From the NCBI GenBank assembly GCA_963755705.1, contig CAVWKW010000005.1, positions 186,001-250,000 of the forward strand: a stretch of 64,000 nt of DNA. Direction: 5' to 3'. The stretch's first letter is position 1, and each line of letters starts with the position of its first letter. Below, piece after piece: positions 16,046-25,350 of the stretch. The stretch comes from JBARDN01 sp963755705. Lineage in GTDB: Bacteria; Desulfobacterota; Binatia; Binatales; Binataceae. The position numbers and the translations under genes are program-made. The notes beneath the pieces are model-generated. The model worked only from the letters and a program-made list of their open reading frames with translations, searched no databases and was not told where the DNA came from.

Positions 16046-16903
16046 TCAGGACCAAGCGTCGTGGCCGGCCATATAGTTCATGTTATTCTGCGCCGGATTG
16101 CGGTTCACAAGAGGACGCATGAACAGCGGATGGCGCATGCTGCGCACCTCGTGCTCGATGGTGAAGAGCACGGAGCCGGTTTCAGGATCGGCTATATCCT
16201 TGAATCGATACTGATGCTGGTCGCTCTCCTCGCTGACAAGACCCTTTTCCTCTAGAGCGCGATGGGGCCCGGAGAAATCAGCAACGTAGACCTGCACATG
16301 ATGGCCGTCGTAGGCGGGTATCTCTTCCGCGGTTTCACGAAAAATGAACTGTTGTCCAATTCCGACCGGCACTTGCGCGTAGCGTCCCTCACGATCTTCC
16401 GCGGTCGCCGCCGGTGCGCGCATGGTCTGGCGGTAGAACCGCGCGATCCCGTTGGCCGCGCCCATGGGCACGGTGAACTCGACATACGCGATGCCGAGCC
16501 GCATCGCGCCGTTGTTCGAAGCGGGAAAATGGCATCGAATACGGTTGCCCCACGGACAGGTCGTCTCGACGAAAGATTCGTGTTCGTGAAAATCGAAGCG
16601 CGTGCCCTCGAGTCTCTTGCGCATGCGCGTGAGGCGCTTTACCAACGCCTCGCGATCAGGCAGCACGATACCCACGTGGCCGCGCAGCACCTGCGGCTGG
16701 CCGGTAGGCAGATGGAACTGGCTGCGCCCGATATTGACCCACATATTGCTGACGCTGGTCATCAGGTAAGGATCGCGCGTCAACCCCAGTCCGGCGATAT
16801 AATACAAGGTAGCGAGCTGCTGATCGGGCGCGGTGATATTGACGTGCTCGAGCGCGACAATGTTGCCGAGATCTTCAGCGGTCCGATCGAATTGACCGTC
16901 CAT
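16046..16903 (-). CDS. Two-domain VOC-family protein
   Basis: A 285-residue protein with two tandem VOC modules: the first begins ALEHVNITAPD (about 18-28) and the second LGIAYVEFTVPM near 152, each followed by a GLGLTRDPY- or FYRQTM-type helix. Two modules in one chain is the arrangement of extradiol dioxygenases, but the metal ligands are not convincingly conserved. It is the first gene of the operon with the flavoprotein and hydratase (10 bp spacing). Function in the same pathway is likely; reaction unknown. Confidence 0.75.
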   Translation of the reverse strand: MDGQFDRTAEDLGNIVALEHVNITAPDQQLATLYYIAGLGLTRDPYLMTSVSNMWVNIGRSQFHLPTGQPQVLRGHVGIVLPDREALVKRLTRMRKRLEGTRFDFHEHESFVETTCPWGNRIRCHFPASNNGAMRLGIAYVEFTVPMGAANGIARFYRQTMRAPAATAEDREGRYAQVPVGIGQQFIFRETAEEIPAYDGHHVQVYVADFSGPHRALEEKGLVSEESDQHQYRFKDIADPETGSVLFTIEHEVRSMRHPLFMRPLVNRNPAQNNMNYMAGHDAWS

Positions 16904-17047
16904 GTGCCTTCCTCCGATCGCGCGGCGGCGCGCGTAGCTTCATCAGAGCGGATTTACCACGAAGAGCGCAGGCGCGTCGAAGGGCATTTCCGGTGCATTT
17001 GAGGAAACCTGTCGTCCCAGCTGACCGGTGAGGGATAATCTGGCGTC

Positions 17048-18430
17048 ATGCAAACAACACCCGCGGTCCGGCGCGCTCCGCTTCTGATCTATGACGGCGA
17101 TTGCGGGTTCTGCGTCTACTGGGTGCGCTATTGGCAGAAACTCACCGGGCAGCGGGTGACATACGCGCCGTACCAGGAAGTTGCCGCGCAATATCCGCAG
17201 GTTCCCCTTGCCGCCTTCCAGCGTGCCGTCCAATACGTCGCGCCCGATGGAAAAATTGCGAGCGGCGCCGAAGCCTGTTTTCTTACACTCAGCCACGCGA
17301 GCGGCAGAGGCTTCTGGCTGACGCTTTATCGGCACCTTCCCGGTTTTGCGTCGATCACGGAGTTCGCCTATGCCTTTGCCGCTTCGCATCGTTCCACGCT
17401 TTACCGGCCGAGCGTGTGGTTATGGGGGCGTGATCATGAGCCGCCGCGCTTCGATCTGATTTCATGGCTGTTTCTGCGAGCCATGGGACTGATCTATTTG
17501 GTTGCCTTTGTTTCATTTGGCGTGCAGGCGTTGGGACTGATCGGCAGTCACGGCATCCTGCCGCTATCCGAGTTCACCTCGGCCGTTCGGAGCCAACTCG
17601 GATCGGAAGGCTACTGGCAGTTTCCGATGGTGTTCTGGCTGGACCAAAGCAATCTTGCGATTTTGGCTGTCTGCTGGGCTGGAACGGCACTCTCGCTGTT
17701 TCTGATTTTCAACCTGCTGCCGCGTATGAGCTTGTTTTTCCTCTATGGGTTTTATCTCTCGCTGTTTTACGCCGGTCAGATTTTCATGGGCTTTCAGTGG
17801 GATTCGCTTCTGCTCGAATCCGGCTTCCTTGCACTTATTCTGAGCATCGCGACCAGGCCGGGCATACGGCTGCTGCGCTGGCTGCTGTTTCGTTTCATGT
17901 TTCTTTCGGGTTCGGTGAAACTTCTGAGTGGCGACCCGACCTGGTCTAATCTCTCCGCGCTCTCGTACTATTTCCAGACCGAGCCCCTACCAACACCGTT
18001 GGCGTGGTATGCCCATCACCTGCCGCAGGTAGTCCTCAGAGCGTCAACCGCGGCGACTCTCGTGATAGAACTGGCGTTGCCGTTTTTGATTTTCTTTCCG
18101 CGGCGGCCGAGGTTCGTCGCGGCGTTCGGCTTTCTGTTGCTGCAAGTGGTGATCCTTCTCACCGGCAACTACGCTTTTTTTAATCTTCTGACGATGGCCT
18201 TGTGCCTGACGCTGTTTGACGACGCTGCGCTCAGCAAGGTTCTTCCGAATCGCCTAACGCGGTTTGTGCAAGCCCGCGTCCGCGAAATCAAGCTGGGGAA
18301 GATCGTTTCTTTCGCCGTCGGAGCGTGCGCGTTTTTAATTGTATTCGTCGGGGGTAGTGTCGCGAAGTTGGTGGAAAAGAAGAAAAGCGTCATGATCCGG
18401 CGAGTTGAGCCACAACTCGCACCCGCTTGA
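17048..18430 (+). pseudogene. 5' part of a DCC-lipase maturation factor fusion gene, interrupted by an IS256 element
   Basis: The N-terminus LIYDGDCGFCVYW (about 13-25) is a DCC/DUF393 thiol-disulfide domain with a CxxC pair; from about residue 140 the protein is a polytopic membrane protein of the lipase maturation factor (LMF) family, which in animals acts in the ER on lipase folding and in bacteria has no settled role. True coding ends at 18351; the last 26 codons read into the insertion element. Joining 17048-18351 to 19733-20243 gives one continuous frame of 604 residues, so the disruption appears recent. The 3' part is annotated separately. Confidence 0.88.
18353..18379 (+). repeat. IS256 left terminal inverted repeat
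   Basis: GGTAGTGTCG, a divergent middle, then TGGTGGAAAAG style ending; 22 of 27 positions match the reverse complement of 19698-19724. The left end has one extra G (18352) before it. Confidence 0.85.
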
Positions 18431-18454
18431 CGGCGGGAGCCGGAGGATGACGCC

Positions 18455-19651
18455 ATGGAAAGCGATAGCAGGGATTTAGGGGCAGGGAAAGCGCCGCTCG
18501 AGGATCTGATGCGGGAGCGGATTCGGGCGACCATCGAAGCCATCGTCGAGGAGGAACTGGAAGCGGCGCTGGGCGCGGCCCGCTCGCAGCGTGTGGGCGC
18601 GGAGCGGGCTGGATACCGGCACGGCAAGCGTGAGCGCCAGCTCAGCACCAGCCTTGGAGCGACCACGATCGCGATGCCGCGGGCGCGAATCGAGGACCAC
18701 GAGGGGCGCCGCCGAGAATGGCGCAGCCGGATGATCCCGCGCTACCAGCGGCGCACCGAGCGGGTTGACGAGGCGATTTTGGGAGTGTACCTGAGCGGGA
18801 CCAACACGCGGCGGCTGCGCGGAGCACTCGCTCCACTTTTGCGCGGCGCGCCGTTGTCCAAAGATGCGGTCTCGCGTCTGGTCGGGCGTTTGCGCGAAGA
18901 CTTCGCGGCATGGGCCAGGCGTGATCTCGGCGAGTTGAAGGTCCGCTACCTGTTTTTGGACGGCTGGTATCCGCGGATGCGGATCGGGAAAAAGCGGGTG
19001 CGAGTACCGGTGCTGGTCACACTGGGGGTGTGCGCGGACGGCCGCCGGGTGGTGCTCGATATGCGCCTGGCAGGAGTCGAAAGTGAGCAAGCCTGGCTCG
19101 ACGCGGTGCGCGCGCTGTGCGCCCGCAATCTCGGTGCCCCGCTGCTGGCGGTGATCGATGGTAATCCGGGGCTGGCCGCGGCGCTCAAAATGCAGTGGCC
19201 CAAGCTCGCGATTCAGCGCTGCACCAATCACAAGCTGTGGAACCTGCTCGCCAAAGCCCCGGCCCATCTGCGCGAGGAACTCGCCGAGGACTATCGGCGC
19301 ATGATTTATGCCGACAGCCGCCAGGCGGTCGAGCAGGCGCGGATCGCGTTCACGCGCAAGTGGAAACTGCGCTCGCAGGCGGTCAGTGCAAGTTTTGCCG
19401 AGGCCGGCGACGAGCTCTTCACCTTCAACAGTTTCCCGAGCTCACAGTGGAAGGCGCTGCGGACCACCAATGCGCTGGAGCGAATCAACGAGGAGTTTCG
19501 CCGCCGCACCAAAACCCAGGCCTCGCTGCCGAGCGAGGAGGCGGTCCTGTTCCTGCTCTTTGGTCTATTGCGCAGCGGCCAGATCACGCTGCGCCGCCTG
19601 GTCGGCTGGCAAGCCCTGGCCAATAGTAACTCGCAAGCGGAGGCTGCATAG
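18455..19651 (+). CDS. IS256-family (mutator-type) transposase
   Basis: A 398-residue transposase with an RNase-H-like DDE domain: the first Asp is in RYLFLDGWYPR (about 167-177), the second in LLAVIDGNPGL, and the Glu in TTNALERINEEFRRRTK. The intervening IQRCTNHKLWNL matches the conserved CxxH-type segment of mutator transposases. A GGAGG stands a few bases before the ATG at 18455. It appears intact and so potentially active, and fills almost the whole element. Confidence 0.95.
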   Translation: MESDSRDLGAGKAPLEDLMRERIRATIEAIVEEELEAALGAARSQRVGAERAGYRHGKRERQLSTSLGATTIAMPRARIEDHEGRRREWRSRMIPRYQRRTERVDEAILGVYLSGTNTRRLRGALAPLLRGAPLSKDAVSRLVGRLREDFAAWARRDLGELKVRYLFLDGWYPRMRIGKKRVRVPVLVTLGVCADGRRVVLDMRLAGVESEQAWLDAVRALCARNLGAPLLAVIDGNPGLAAALKMQWPKLAIQRCTNHKLWNLLAKAPAHLREELAEDYRRMIYADSRQAVEQARIAFTRKWKLRSQAVSASFAEAGDELFTFNSFPSSQWKALRTTNALERINEEFRRRTKTQASLPSEEAVLFLLFGLLRSGQITLRRLVGWQALANSNSQAEAA

Positions 19652-19694
19652 CGACTGCATAATCAATCGCTCGCTCGTCGAATGCTGATGCTAA

Positions 19695-20243
19695 ATGCTT
19701 TTCCACCACTTGACCGACACTACCTTCGTCGGCTTGACCAAGATTTACGCGCTGTTCGGCGGCCGACTCTCCGTCCCGGCGATGTGGATCGATCGTGAAA
19801 TTGCGCCACTGCGTATCGTCAATTCATATGGTTTGTTTGCCGTGATGACCACCACTCTGCCGGAAATTATTGTCGAGGGTTCGGATGACGGCGTGCACTG
19901 GCGCGAATACTCCTTCAAATACAAACCGGGCGACGTCATGCGACGACCGCAATGGAACTTTCCGCACCAGCCGCGCCTCGACTGGCAGATGTGGTTTGCG
20001 GCTCTCGGGACCGAGTCGGAAAGTCCATGGTTCTCGCTGTTCTTGCAACGGTTGCTGGAGAACTCGCCGGAGGTGACGGCTCTGCTCAGCGGAAATCCGT
20101 TCCCTGACAAGCCCCCTCTATACGTGCGGGCATTGCTTTACGACTACCGCTATACCAGTCGCGCGGAAAAAGCAGATACGGGCGCATGGTGGGTGAGGCA
20201 ACCGGAAAGACTGTACTATCCTGCGATATCTCTCGAGCCGTGA
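19695..20243 (+). pseudogene. 3' part of the interrupted lipase maturation factor gene
   Basis: The C-terminal soluble domain of the LMF family: IVNSYGLFAVMTTT, then EIIVEGSDDGVHW, EYSFKYKPGDV, PHQPRLDWQMWF and PLYVRALLYDYRYTS, all hallmark motifs in the family order. True coding resumes at 19733 (19725-19732 is the target duplication); the apparent start at 19695 lies inside the IS end. With the IS removed, codon GGC at the junction joins VFVG to LTKIYALFGG without loss. On its own this fragment has no proper start or membrane part. Confidence 0.88.
19698..19724 (-). repeat. IS256 right terminal inverted repeat
   Basis: Reverse complement begins GGTAGTGTCGG and ends GTGGTGGAAAAG, matching the left end at 22 of 27 positions. 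The 8-bp target duplication follows immediately at 19725. Confidence 0.85.
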
Positions 20244-20284
20244 GTTCTCTTGCGGGAATCGTGCGCTCGACCGAGTGCTCAATC

Positions 20285-21160
20285 TCACTTCGCAGGTGAT
20301 GCAGAATGAGCGTCCTCTCCGGCCGAGAGGAAGTGCAGCAGCGACTCGTTGAACATCACCGGATCCTGCAGAAATGCGAAATGGCTGACCGCGGGGAGGA
20401 TCAGCTCGCCGCAACCTGGAATCAGGGCGGCCATGTGATCGGTGTCCTCACGCTTGATCGCTTCATCGTGATCGCCGTTGACGATCCACGTCGGCACCTC
20501 GATATGGCTCAACTGATCGTCGGTAAAATGCGGCTCGGTCGCCCACATGTGCTCGATGTTTGCGAGGAAGGCTTTGAACTGTGTAGGGGTCGGCGAGAGC
20601 AGCGCGTACTCCTTCGCCGCGCGCTGGATATAGGCAGCGAAGACGGGGCTCTTGCTTACATCTTTCACCCCCGATGGATCCGAATTCGCGGCAAACGCGA
20701 ACAGCCGCGTCAGGCGGTCCGGATGATGGATCGCGATATCGAGACCAATGATCGCTCCGTCACTCCATCCTACGATAGCGGCCTTGCGAATCTGCAGATG
20801 GTCCATCAGCGCCAGAACATCTGACGCCATCAGATCATAACCGATTGGCGCGCCGGATCGTGTGCTACGGCCATGGCCGCGGCTATCCAGGACGATCACA
20901 TGGTAGTGCGCGGCAAGGACTGGCACCTGCAATCCCCAGTAGTCTGAATTCGCGAGTCCACCATGGACCAGGATAACTGGTGCGCCGTGACCAAACTCTG
21001 CGTACCACAAGTGGATACCGTTAACCGACGCGATACCGGCGGCCTCCGGCGTGGGCAGTATCGGCGTCGGCGGCAGACGCATCCACGGATATTGCGCGCC
21101 AGCGGACTGCGCGACCGCGAGCGCCGCCAATATCAACAGAGCAATGAAAAAAGGGCGCAT
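20285..21160 (-). CDS. Secreted alpha/beta hydrolase
   Basis: From the ATG at 21160 the protein has 291 residues and begins with a signal peptide (FFIALLILAALAVAQSAGAQ, cleavage probably after AGA or SAG-AQ). The hydrolase core follows: VILVHGGLANSDYW (oxyanion hole), VGWSDGAIIG (nucleophile Ser in GWSDG), VNGDHDEAI (acid) and VSHFAFLQDP (His). A longer in-frame extension upstream runs through the tRNA gene and is not real. It resembles periplasmic esterases or haloalkane-dehalogenase-like enzymes; the substrate is unknown. Confidence 0.87.
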   Translation of the reverse strand: MRPFFIALLILAALAVAQSAGAQYPWMRLPPTPILPTPEAAGIASVNGIHLWYAEFGHGAPVILVHGGLANSDYWGLQVPVLAAHYHVIVLDSRGHGRSTRSGAPIGYDLMASDVLALMDHLQIRKAAIVGWSDGAIIGLDIAIHHPDRLTRLFAFAANSDPSGVKDVSKSPVFAAYIQRAAKEYALLSPTPTQFKAFLANIEHMWATEPHFTDDQLSHIEVPTWIVNGDHDEAIKREDTDHMAALIPGCGELILPAVSHFAFLQDPVMFNESLLHFLSAGEDAHSASPAK

Positions 21161-21213
21161 TCGATTCAGACCAATTAGAGGTCGGCCCACTTGCGAGACT
21201 GGGGAGAACTGGA

Positions 21214-21291
21214 TGGTGGACGCAGCAGGATTTGAACCTGCGACCCCATGCATGTGAGGCATGTGCTCTAACCGAGCTGAGCTATGCGTCC
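21214..21291 (-). tRNA. tRNA-Val (anticodon CAC), CCA encoded
   Basis: The reverse strand folds as a full cloverleaf: acceptor GGACGCA/TGCGTCC, D-arm GCTC...GAGC, anticodon stem CATGC/GCATG with loop CTCACAT (anticodon CAC), and T-arm GCAGG-TTCAAAT-CCTGC. A templated CCA follows at 21214-21216. It reads GTG valine codons, which are frequent in this genome. Confidence 0.95.
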
Positions 21292-21439
21292 ACCGGGAAT
21301 CGGGATTATCGCGCCGACGCGCCAGCCTCGCAAGCCCAATCTCGACGCCGCTCACACGCGCGGCCGAGCTTGACTCCGCTTCGATGCTCGGACAGGTATT
21401 CTAGCGCGAGCCCACGCCGGTCCAGGTCCGGTTTTCGAA

Positions 21440-22858
21440 ATGCGTAGAATAGCTATTGTCGGCGCTGGTTTCAGCGGGTCGATCCTTGCGGTGCAACTGC
21501 TGCGCCGGCTCGGGACCGATCTTGGCGTTGATCTGCATGTCGATCTGATCGGCAAGCGCGGTTTCGCGCGCGGGCTTGCCTATTCAACCACCAGCGAGCG
21601 CCATCTGCTCAATGTCCCCGCAGGCAAGATGAGCGCGTTTCCGGCCGAGCCCGATAACTTTCTCAGCTGGCTCCAAAGTCATACGGCGCAGGGTGACGGT
21701 CATCCGATAAAGCCAGGCAGCTTCGTTCCACGGCTTGTCTATGGGCGCTACCTCGAAGACCTGCTCGCGCAGGCGACGCAGGCGCATCCCGAGCGGATCG
21801 CGACGCATCGCAAGACTGCGATCGCCGTCAAGCCGGTCGAAGCGGGACTGCGAATCAGCTTCGCGGAGGGCAAAGATCTGGACGCCGATATCGTGGTGCT
21901 CGCGCCGGGAAATTTCTCGCCCGCGGATCCACCGGTTGCCGATCCGGCTTTTTACAGATCGTCTTTTTATCGGCGCGATCCCTGGGCGGCCGGCGCGCTC
22001 GCGCAAATCGATCCCGATGCGCCAGTTCTGCTGATAGGCGCGGCGCTGACCACGGTCGATATCGCGATTTCGCTAATCGAGCTTGGCCACGTCGGGGTGA
22101 TCCATGCGATCTCGCGGCACGGATTGTTGCCGCGCCGCCATCTTGAGGCGTCTGCGACTCCCGCGATCGCGCCGTTCGAGCTCGATGCGCTTCCCGCGTC
22201 GGCGCGGGGGATGCTGCACGCGGTGCGCGCGCGGATCGAGTTTGAATCTGGGAACGGGGTTCCGTGGCAATCGGTAATCGACGCGCTGCGTCCAGTCACG
22301 CAGGACATATGGCGCCGCGCCTCGCCGCCCGAGCGTGTGCGTTTCATTCGCCATCTGCGGGCGTGGTGGGACGTGCATCGGCATCGTGTGGCGCCGGAGA
22401 TTGGTGCACGAATCGATGCAGCCCAGGCCTCCGGCCAGTTGGTTTTTCACGCGGGGCGAATTGCAGGTTATCGGATCGACGATCCTTTGGTGCGGGTCGA
22501 ATATCGAAGCCGCGGTTCGGCCAAGCTCAAATCGCTGCGGGTCGCGCGCGTGATCAATTGCTCGGGCCCCTCGGCGGATTATCGGCGTATCGACGATCCC
22601 CTGATTCAATCAATGCTCCAAAGCGGGCTGGTCCGCAGTGATCCGTCACGCCTTGGCCTCGAGGTTACCAGCGAACTTAATCTGGTCGGCGCCAACGGCA
22701 CTGCGAATCCGCGTTTGTTCGCGCTCGGCTCAGTTACCAAGGGCGCGTATTGGGAAATTATCGCAGTTCCCGATCTGCGCTCTCAGTGCGAGGCTCTTGC
22801 CGAGCACCTGATGCGGGTGGCGCCCGCAAAGATCGAGCGGCCGCACGGCCGCATTTGA
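21440..22858 (+). CDS. FAD/NAD(P)-binding protein, YdhS-like
   Basis: A 472-residue flavoprotein-like oxidoreductase. IAIVGAGFSGSILAVQLL (residues 4-21) is the N-terminal dinucleotide-binding motif, followed by HLLNVPAGKMSAFP and PRLVYGRYLEDLL, the conserved order of the COG4529 (YdhS) family. A second nucleotide-binding stretch, VLLIGAALTTVDIAISL, is near 195. RVINCSGPSADYRR and LFALGSVTKGAYWE complete the family pattern. The family has no settled reaction. The start is a well-conserved ATG; no operon partner is obvious. Confidence 0.85.
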   Translation: MRRIAIVGAGFSGSILAVQLLRRLGTDLGVDLHVDLIGKRGFARGLAYSTTSERHLLNVPAGKMSAFPAEPDNFLSWLQSHTAQGDGHPIKPGSFVPRLVYGRYLEDLLAQATQAHPERIATHRKTAIAVKPVEAGLRISFAEGKDLDADIVVLAPGNFSPADPPVADPAFYRSSFYRRDPWAAGALAQIDPDAPVLLIGAALTTVDIAISLIELGHVGVIHAISRHGLLPRRHLEASATPAIAPFELDALPASARGMLHAVRARIEFESGNGVPWQSVIDALRPVTQDIWRRASPPERVRFIRHLRAWWDVHRHRVAPEIGARIDAAQASGQLVFHAGRIAGYRIDDPLVRVEYRSRGSAKLKSLRVARVINCSGPSADYRRIDDPLIQSMLQSGLVRSDPSRLGLEVTSELNLVGANGTANPRLFALGSVTKGAYWEIIAVPDLRSQCEALAEHLMRVAPAKIERPHGRI

Positions 22859-22930
22859 CCCGGACGGTCCGCCTGCGCGAAGGTGGCCGAATCAGCGTGC
22901 TGCGGCGCGCAAGCCACAGGAGGAACGGCT

Positions 22931-23539
22931 ATGGGGCGGCTCAAGCAGGTGAGCCTGGGCGAGGCTTCGCCTGAGGTAAAGGAACTCTACAAGCAGTTTT
23001 TTGGCGACCGCGACCCGGTCAAGCATCCGGGCACCGCGACCGGCACTCCCGGCGATTACTGGACGACCTTCGCGCTAGTGCCGGATCTCCTCTTCCAGGC
23101 CCGAAATTCGCTGATGGCGCTAATGCAGCCGGGACGCAGGCTGCCCGCCAAGCTGCGCGAGCTCGCGATTTTGCGCACCGGGATCGTCGGCGATTCGAGG
23201 TTCGAGTACTCGCAGCATCTGAAAGTAGCGCGGATGGTCGGCGTCACCGACGACAAGCTGACCGCGATCAAGAGCTGGGCGGTCTCAGACAAATTCAGCG
23301 CGGCCGAGCGCGCCGTGATGCAGGTGACTGACGAAATCGTCGGGCGTAATCTGGTCGAGGACGAGTCATTCGCGGCGCTCAAGGAGCATCTCGACGACGC
23401 GCAGATCATGGAGTTGTTCTACGTTATCGGATTATGGCGGATGCACGGGATGATCGTGCGCGCGTTGCATCTCGAGTTCGACGGCGATACCACCGCGCGG
23501 ATGCAGGAAGTGCCGGCCCCCGCGCCAGCCAAGAGTTAA
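22931..23539 (+). CDS. Carboxymuconolactone decarboxylase (AhpD-like) family protein
   Basis: A 202-residue, all-helical protein. LPAKLRELAILRTG and RFEYSQHLKVARMVGV are the CMD-domain core, here with Glu-Tyr-x-x-His instead of the CxxC-H of peroxidase-type AhpD, so a thiol-based activity is unlikely. The second half (AERAVMQVTDEIV, IMELFYVIGLWRMHGM) matches longer CMD proteins. The ATG at 22931 has a perfect AGGAGG seven to eight bases upstream; an earlier in-frame GTG-like start is rejected for that reason. It precedes a glutaredoxin-like gene by 32 bp. Confidence 0.88.
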   Translation: MGRLKQVSLGEASPEVKELYKQFFGDRDPVKHPGTATGTPGDYWTTFALVPDLLFQARNSLMALMQPGRRLPAKLRELAILRTGIVGDSRFEYSQHLKVARMVGVTDDKLTAIKSWAVSDKFSAAERAVMQVTDEIVGRNLVEDESFAALKEHLDDAQIMELFYVIGLWRMHGMIVRALHLEFDGDTTARMQEVPAPAPAKS

Positions 23540-23571
23540 CCAGATAGCGGAAAATTACGGAGGCGATAACG

Positions 23572-23802
23572 ATGAAGGTCGTAGTTTATACGCAGGACCG
23601 ATGCCCCGCGTGCCATCAGGCGATGGAATATCTTTCGCGCAACCAGATAGCCTTCACCGAGAAGAATATTACTCACGATTCAGTGGCGCGCGACGAGCTG
23701 ATCGCGCAAGGATTTCGCGCGACCCCAGTCACGATGATTGACGAACAGCCCCTCCTCGGCTTCAGCGTTCCACAATTCAGAAAAGCCCTCGGTCTAAACT
23801 GA
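23572..23802 (+). CDS. Glutaredoxin-like (NrdH-type) protein
   Basis: A 76-residue thioredoxin-fold protein with the active site C11-P-A-C14 after the first strand VVVYTQD, the cis-proline loop ATPVTMI (about 51-57) and the C-terminal helix. Length and motif match NrdH-redoxins and small glutaredoxins, which reduce disulfides of ribonucleotide reductase or other proteins. GGAGG precedes the ATG. It follows the carboxymuconolactone-decarboxylase-like gene by 32 bp and may be in its operon. Confidence 0.9.
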   Translation: MKVVVYTQDRCPACHQAMEYLSRNQIAFTEKNITHDSVARDELIAQGFRATPVTMIDEQPLLGFSVPQFRKALGLN

Positions 23803-23835
23803 ACTAGCGCCAGCGTCGTCGGGTTCGGGTGCCGA

Positions 23836-24261
23836 TCAGACGGCGTTCATCAGGCGGATTACTTCGGCGCGGCCCCATTCGACTTCGGCGCGATGGTGAT
23901 TCGCCATCGCGGAGAGAAAGTCGCGGATCGGACCGTCGGGCGGCGCGACCGCGAGCGCGTCCTCGCTCTTGCGCGCGGCCCATTCCTGGCCTCGCGACAT
24001 CAGGCTTAACCGCTCGCGAACCGTCGCAAGCGCGGCGACCTTGGCGGCGAACGGACCGGTCTTGTCCGATGGGACGCCGCCCTCGGCGCGAATCAGTGCT
24101 TCGAGCTCGCGGACGTTGCGCGCTTCTTCCTCACGCGAGCCGCGCAGGAAGACCCGCAACTGTTCCTGCTCGACCTCGCGGATTAGCTCCTCGAGCGCGA
24201 GGGTTCCCGCACGCTCGGATTCGAGCAGCAAATTGAGGGCATCCTGAAGCCGCGGGTCCAC
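23836..24261 (-). CDS. Small helical, ferritin-like-type hypothetical protein
   Basis: A 141-residue, highly charged all-helical protein (LNLLLESERAGTLALEELI, then EEEARNVRELEALI, then HHRAEVEWGRAEVIRLM). The heptad-like Glu/His distribution is reminiscent of a four-helix bundle with metal ligands, such as ferritin-like or DUF6306-type proteins, but I see no decisive motif. It is convergent with the glutaredoxin-like gene and has its own short upstream gap of 54 bp from the DHH gene on the same strand. Confidence 0.7.
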   Translation of the reverse strand: MDPRLQDALNLLLESERAGTLALEELIREVEQEQLRVFLRGSREEEARNVRELEALIRAEGGVPSDKTGPFAAKVAALATVRERLSLMSRGQEWAARKSEDALAVAPPDGPIRDFLSAMANHHRAEVEWGRAEVIRLMNAV

Positions 24262-24315
24262 GGCGCGAATCTAGTAAGGGTGGCGCGCAGGTGCAAGCCA
24301 TCGATCAGGTCGCCT

Positions 24316-25299
24316 CTAGCCTTCGACGGCGGACTTTTCGAGCTTGTCGCCCAGCAACTCGGCCAGGCGTTCGGCGGGCAAGCGCCGGAGATCGGCGATC
24401 GCGAAGCCGGAAGCCGCCGCGTGTCCGCCTCCGCCAAAGCCTTCGGCCAGCACCGCCAGGTTGATATCGCAGTCGGCGCTGCGCCGGAGGCTGACGCCCT
24501 GGCTGCGAAGGTCGAACAGGGCAACGACACTGCGATGCTGACCCTCGTAGAGATGCGCGGCGACTTCGCTGCTGTAGCCGAAGCAGCATGCGGTGCGCAC
24601 CTTGATTCCGTTGGCGAGCATCCGATCAACGGTCGTGGCACGCGCAAGCTCGACACTTTTTTGCATCCCCTCTTTCCCAGCCTCGAGCGCAGTGCGCAGC
24701 CGTCGCGTCATAACCGGTTCGTGCAGACGAAGGATTTCGCGATACGAATTCTTTCCGCCGAGAGTCTGCACAGCGAGCGCCCAATCGGAGGACTCGGGGA
24801 TCTTGTGGATCCAGCGATCATGATCGTCGGCAATCGCGGCAAAGGGCGCAAACGCTTCGAACTCTTCGAGCCGCTTTGCCGGCATCGAATCACGCGCGAG
24901 TTTGCGCAGAAAGTTGAAGGTCAGGCGCGCGGCCGAGTACTGCTCGGAAAGAATCTTGCCGGTGAACGGAACCTTGAACTCCGGCGCGCCAGCGCGAGAC
25001 ACTGCGGTGCGATGATGATCGATCCAGAAGACCCGCGCTCCGCGCTCGATAAGCGAAGTCAAATGCGCCCCCGTCTCGGGCGAGGTCCAGGACAGATCGG
25101 TGATCCAGATCTCGTCGTTTTCGGCGCTGGCCGATTTGAGCTCGAGTCCGCGGATCGTCCGGTCAGCTTCGTTGTTGCCGGCCAGGGTGGCGATTACGCG
25201 CTCGCCGTCGTAAAAACGCGCTATCGCCGCGGCCGCCATCACGCCATCGAGGCATGAGGGTCCGTGGCTGACGATCTGAATAGTGCGCGGCTCAGGCAT
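24316..25299 (-). CDS. DHH/DHHA1-family phosphoesterase
   Basis: A 327-residue protein with a DHH catalytic domain: an initial SHGPSCLDGVMAAA metal-binding motif (about 11-24), WITDLSW, and FWIDHHRT (DHH motif near 94). The C-terminal DHHA1 substrate-binding domain ends in GFGGGGHAAASGFAI. Relatives are oligoribonuclease/pAp phosphatase (NrnA) or single-strand-specific nucleases using Mn2+. The spacing HGxxxLDG instead of HxxPDxD is a known variant. It is divergent from the CDP-alcohol transferase, 51 bp apart, so both probably share a promoter region. Confidence 0.88.
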   Translation of the reverse strand: MPEPRTIQIVSHGPSCLDGVMAAAAIARFYDGERVIATLAGNNEADRTIRGLELKSASAENDEIWITDLSWTSPETGAHLTSLIERGARVFWIDHHRTAVSRAGAPEFKVPFTGKILSEQYSAARLTFNFLRKLARDSMPAKRLEEFEAFAPFAAIADDHDRWIHKIPESSDWALAVQTLGGKNSYREILRLHEPVMTRRLRTALEAGKEGMQKSVELARATTVDRMLANGIKVRTACCFGYSSEVAAHLYEGQHRSVVALFDLRSQGVSLRRSADCDINLAVLAEGFGGGGHAAASGFAIADLRRLPAERLAELLGDKLEKSAVEG

Positions 25300-25350
25300 G
25301 GGGATGCGACTATAAATAAAAGCACGTCCGCAAGCGAGCCGGTCGCCTCT

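Larger units (their letters stand above)
18352..19724 (+). mobile_element. IS256-family insertion sequence, complete
   Basis: The element is about 1.37 kb with one transposase gene. Its ends are imperfect 27-bp inverted repeats starting GGTAGTGTCG. It is bounded by the identical 8-bp target duplication TTCGTCGG at 18344-18351 and 19725-19732, the size made by IS256-type transposases. It interrupts the lipase-maturation-factor gene in the same orientation. The exact duplication and the undamaged host frame on both sides point to a recent insertion. Confidence 0.93.
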
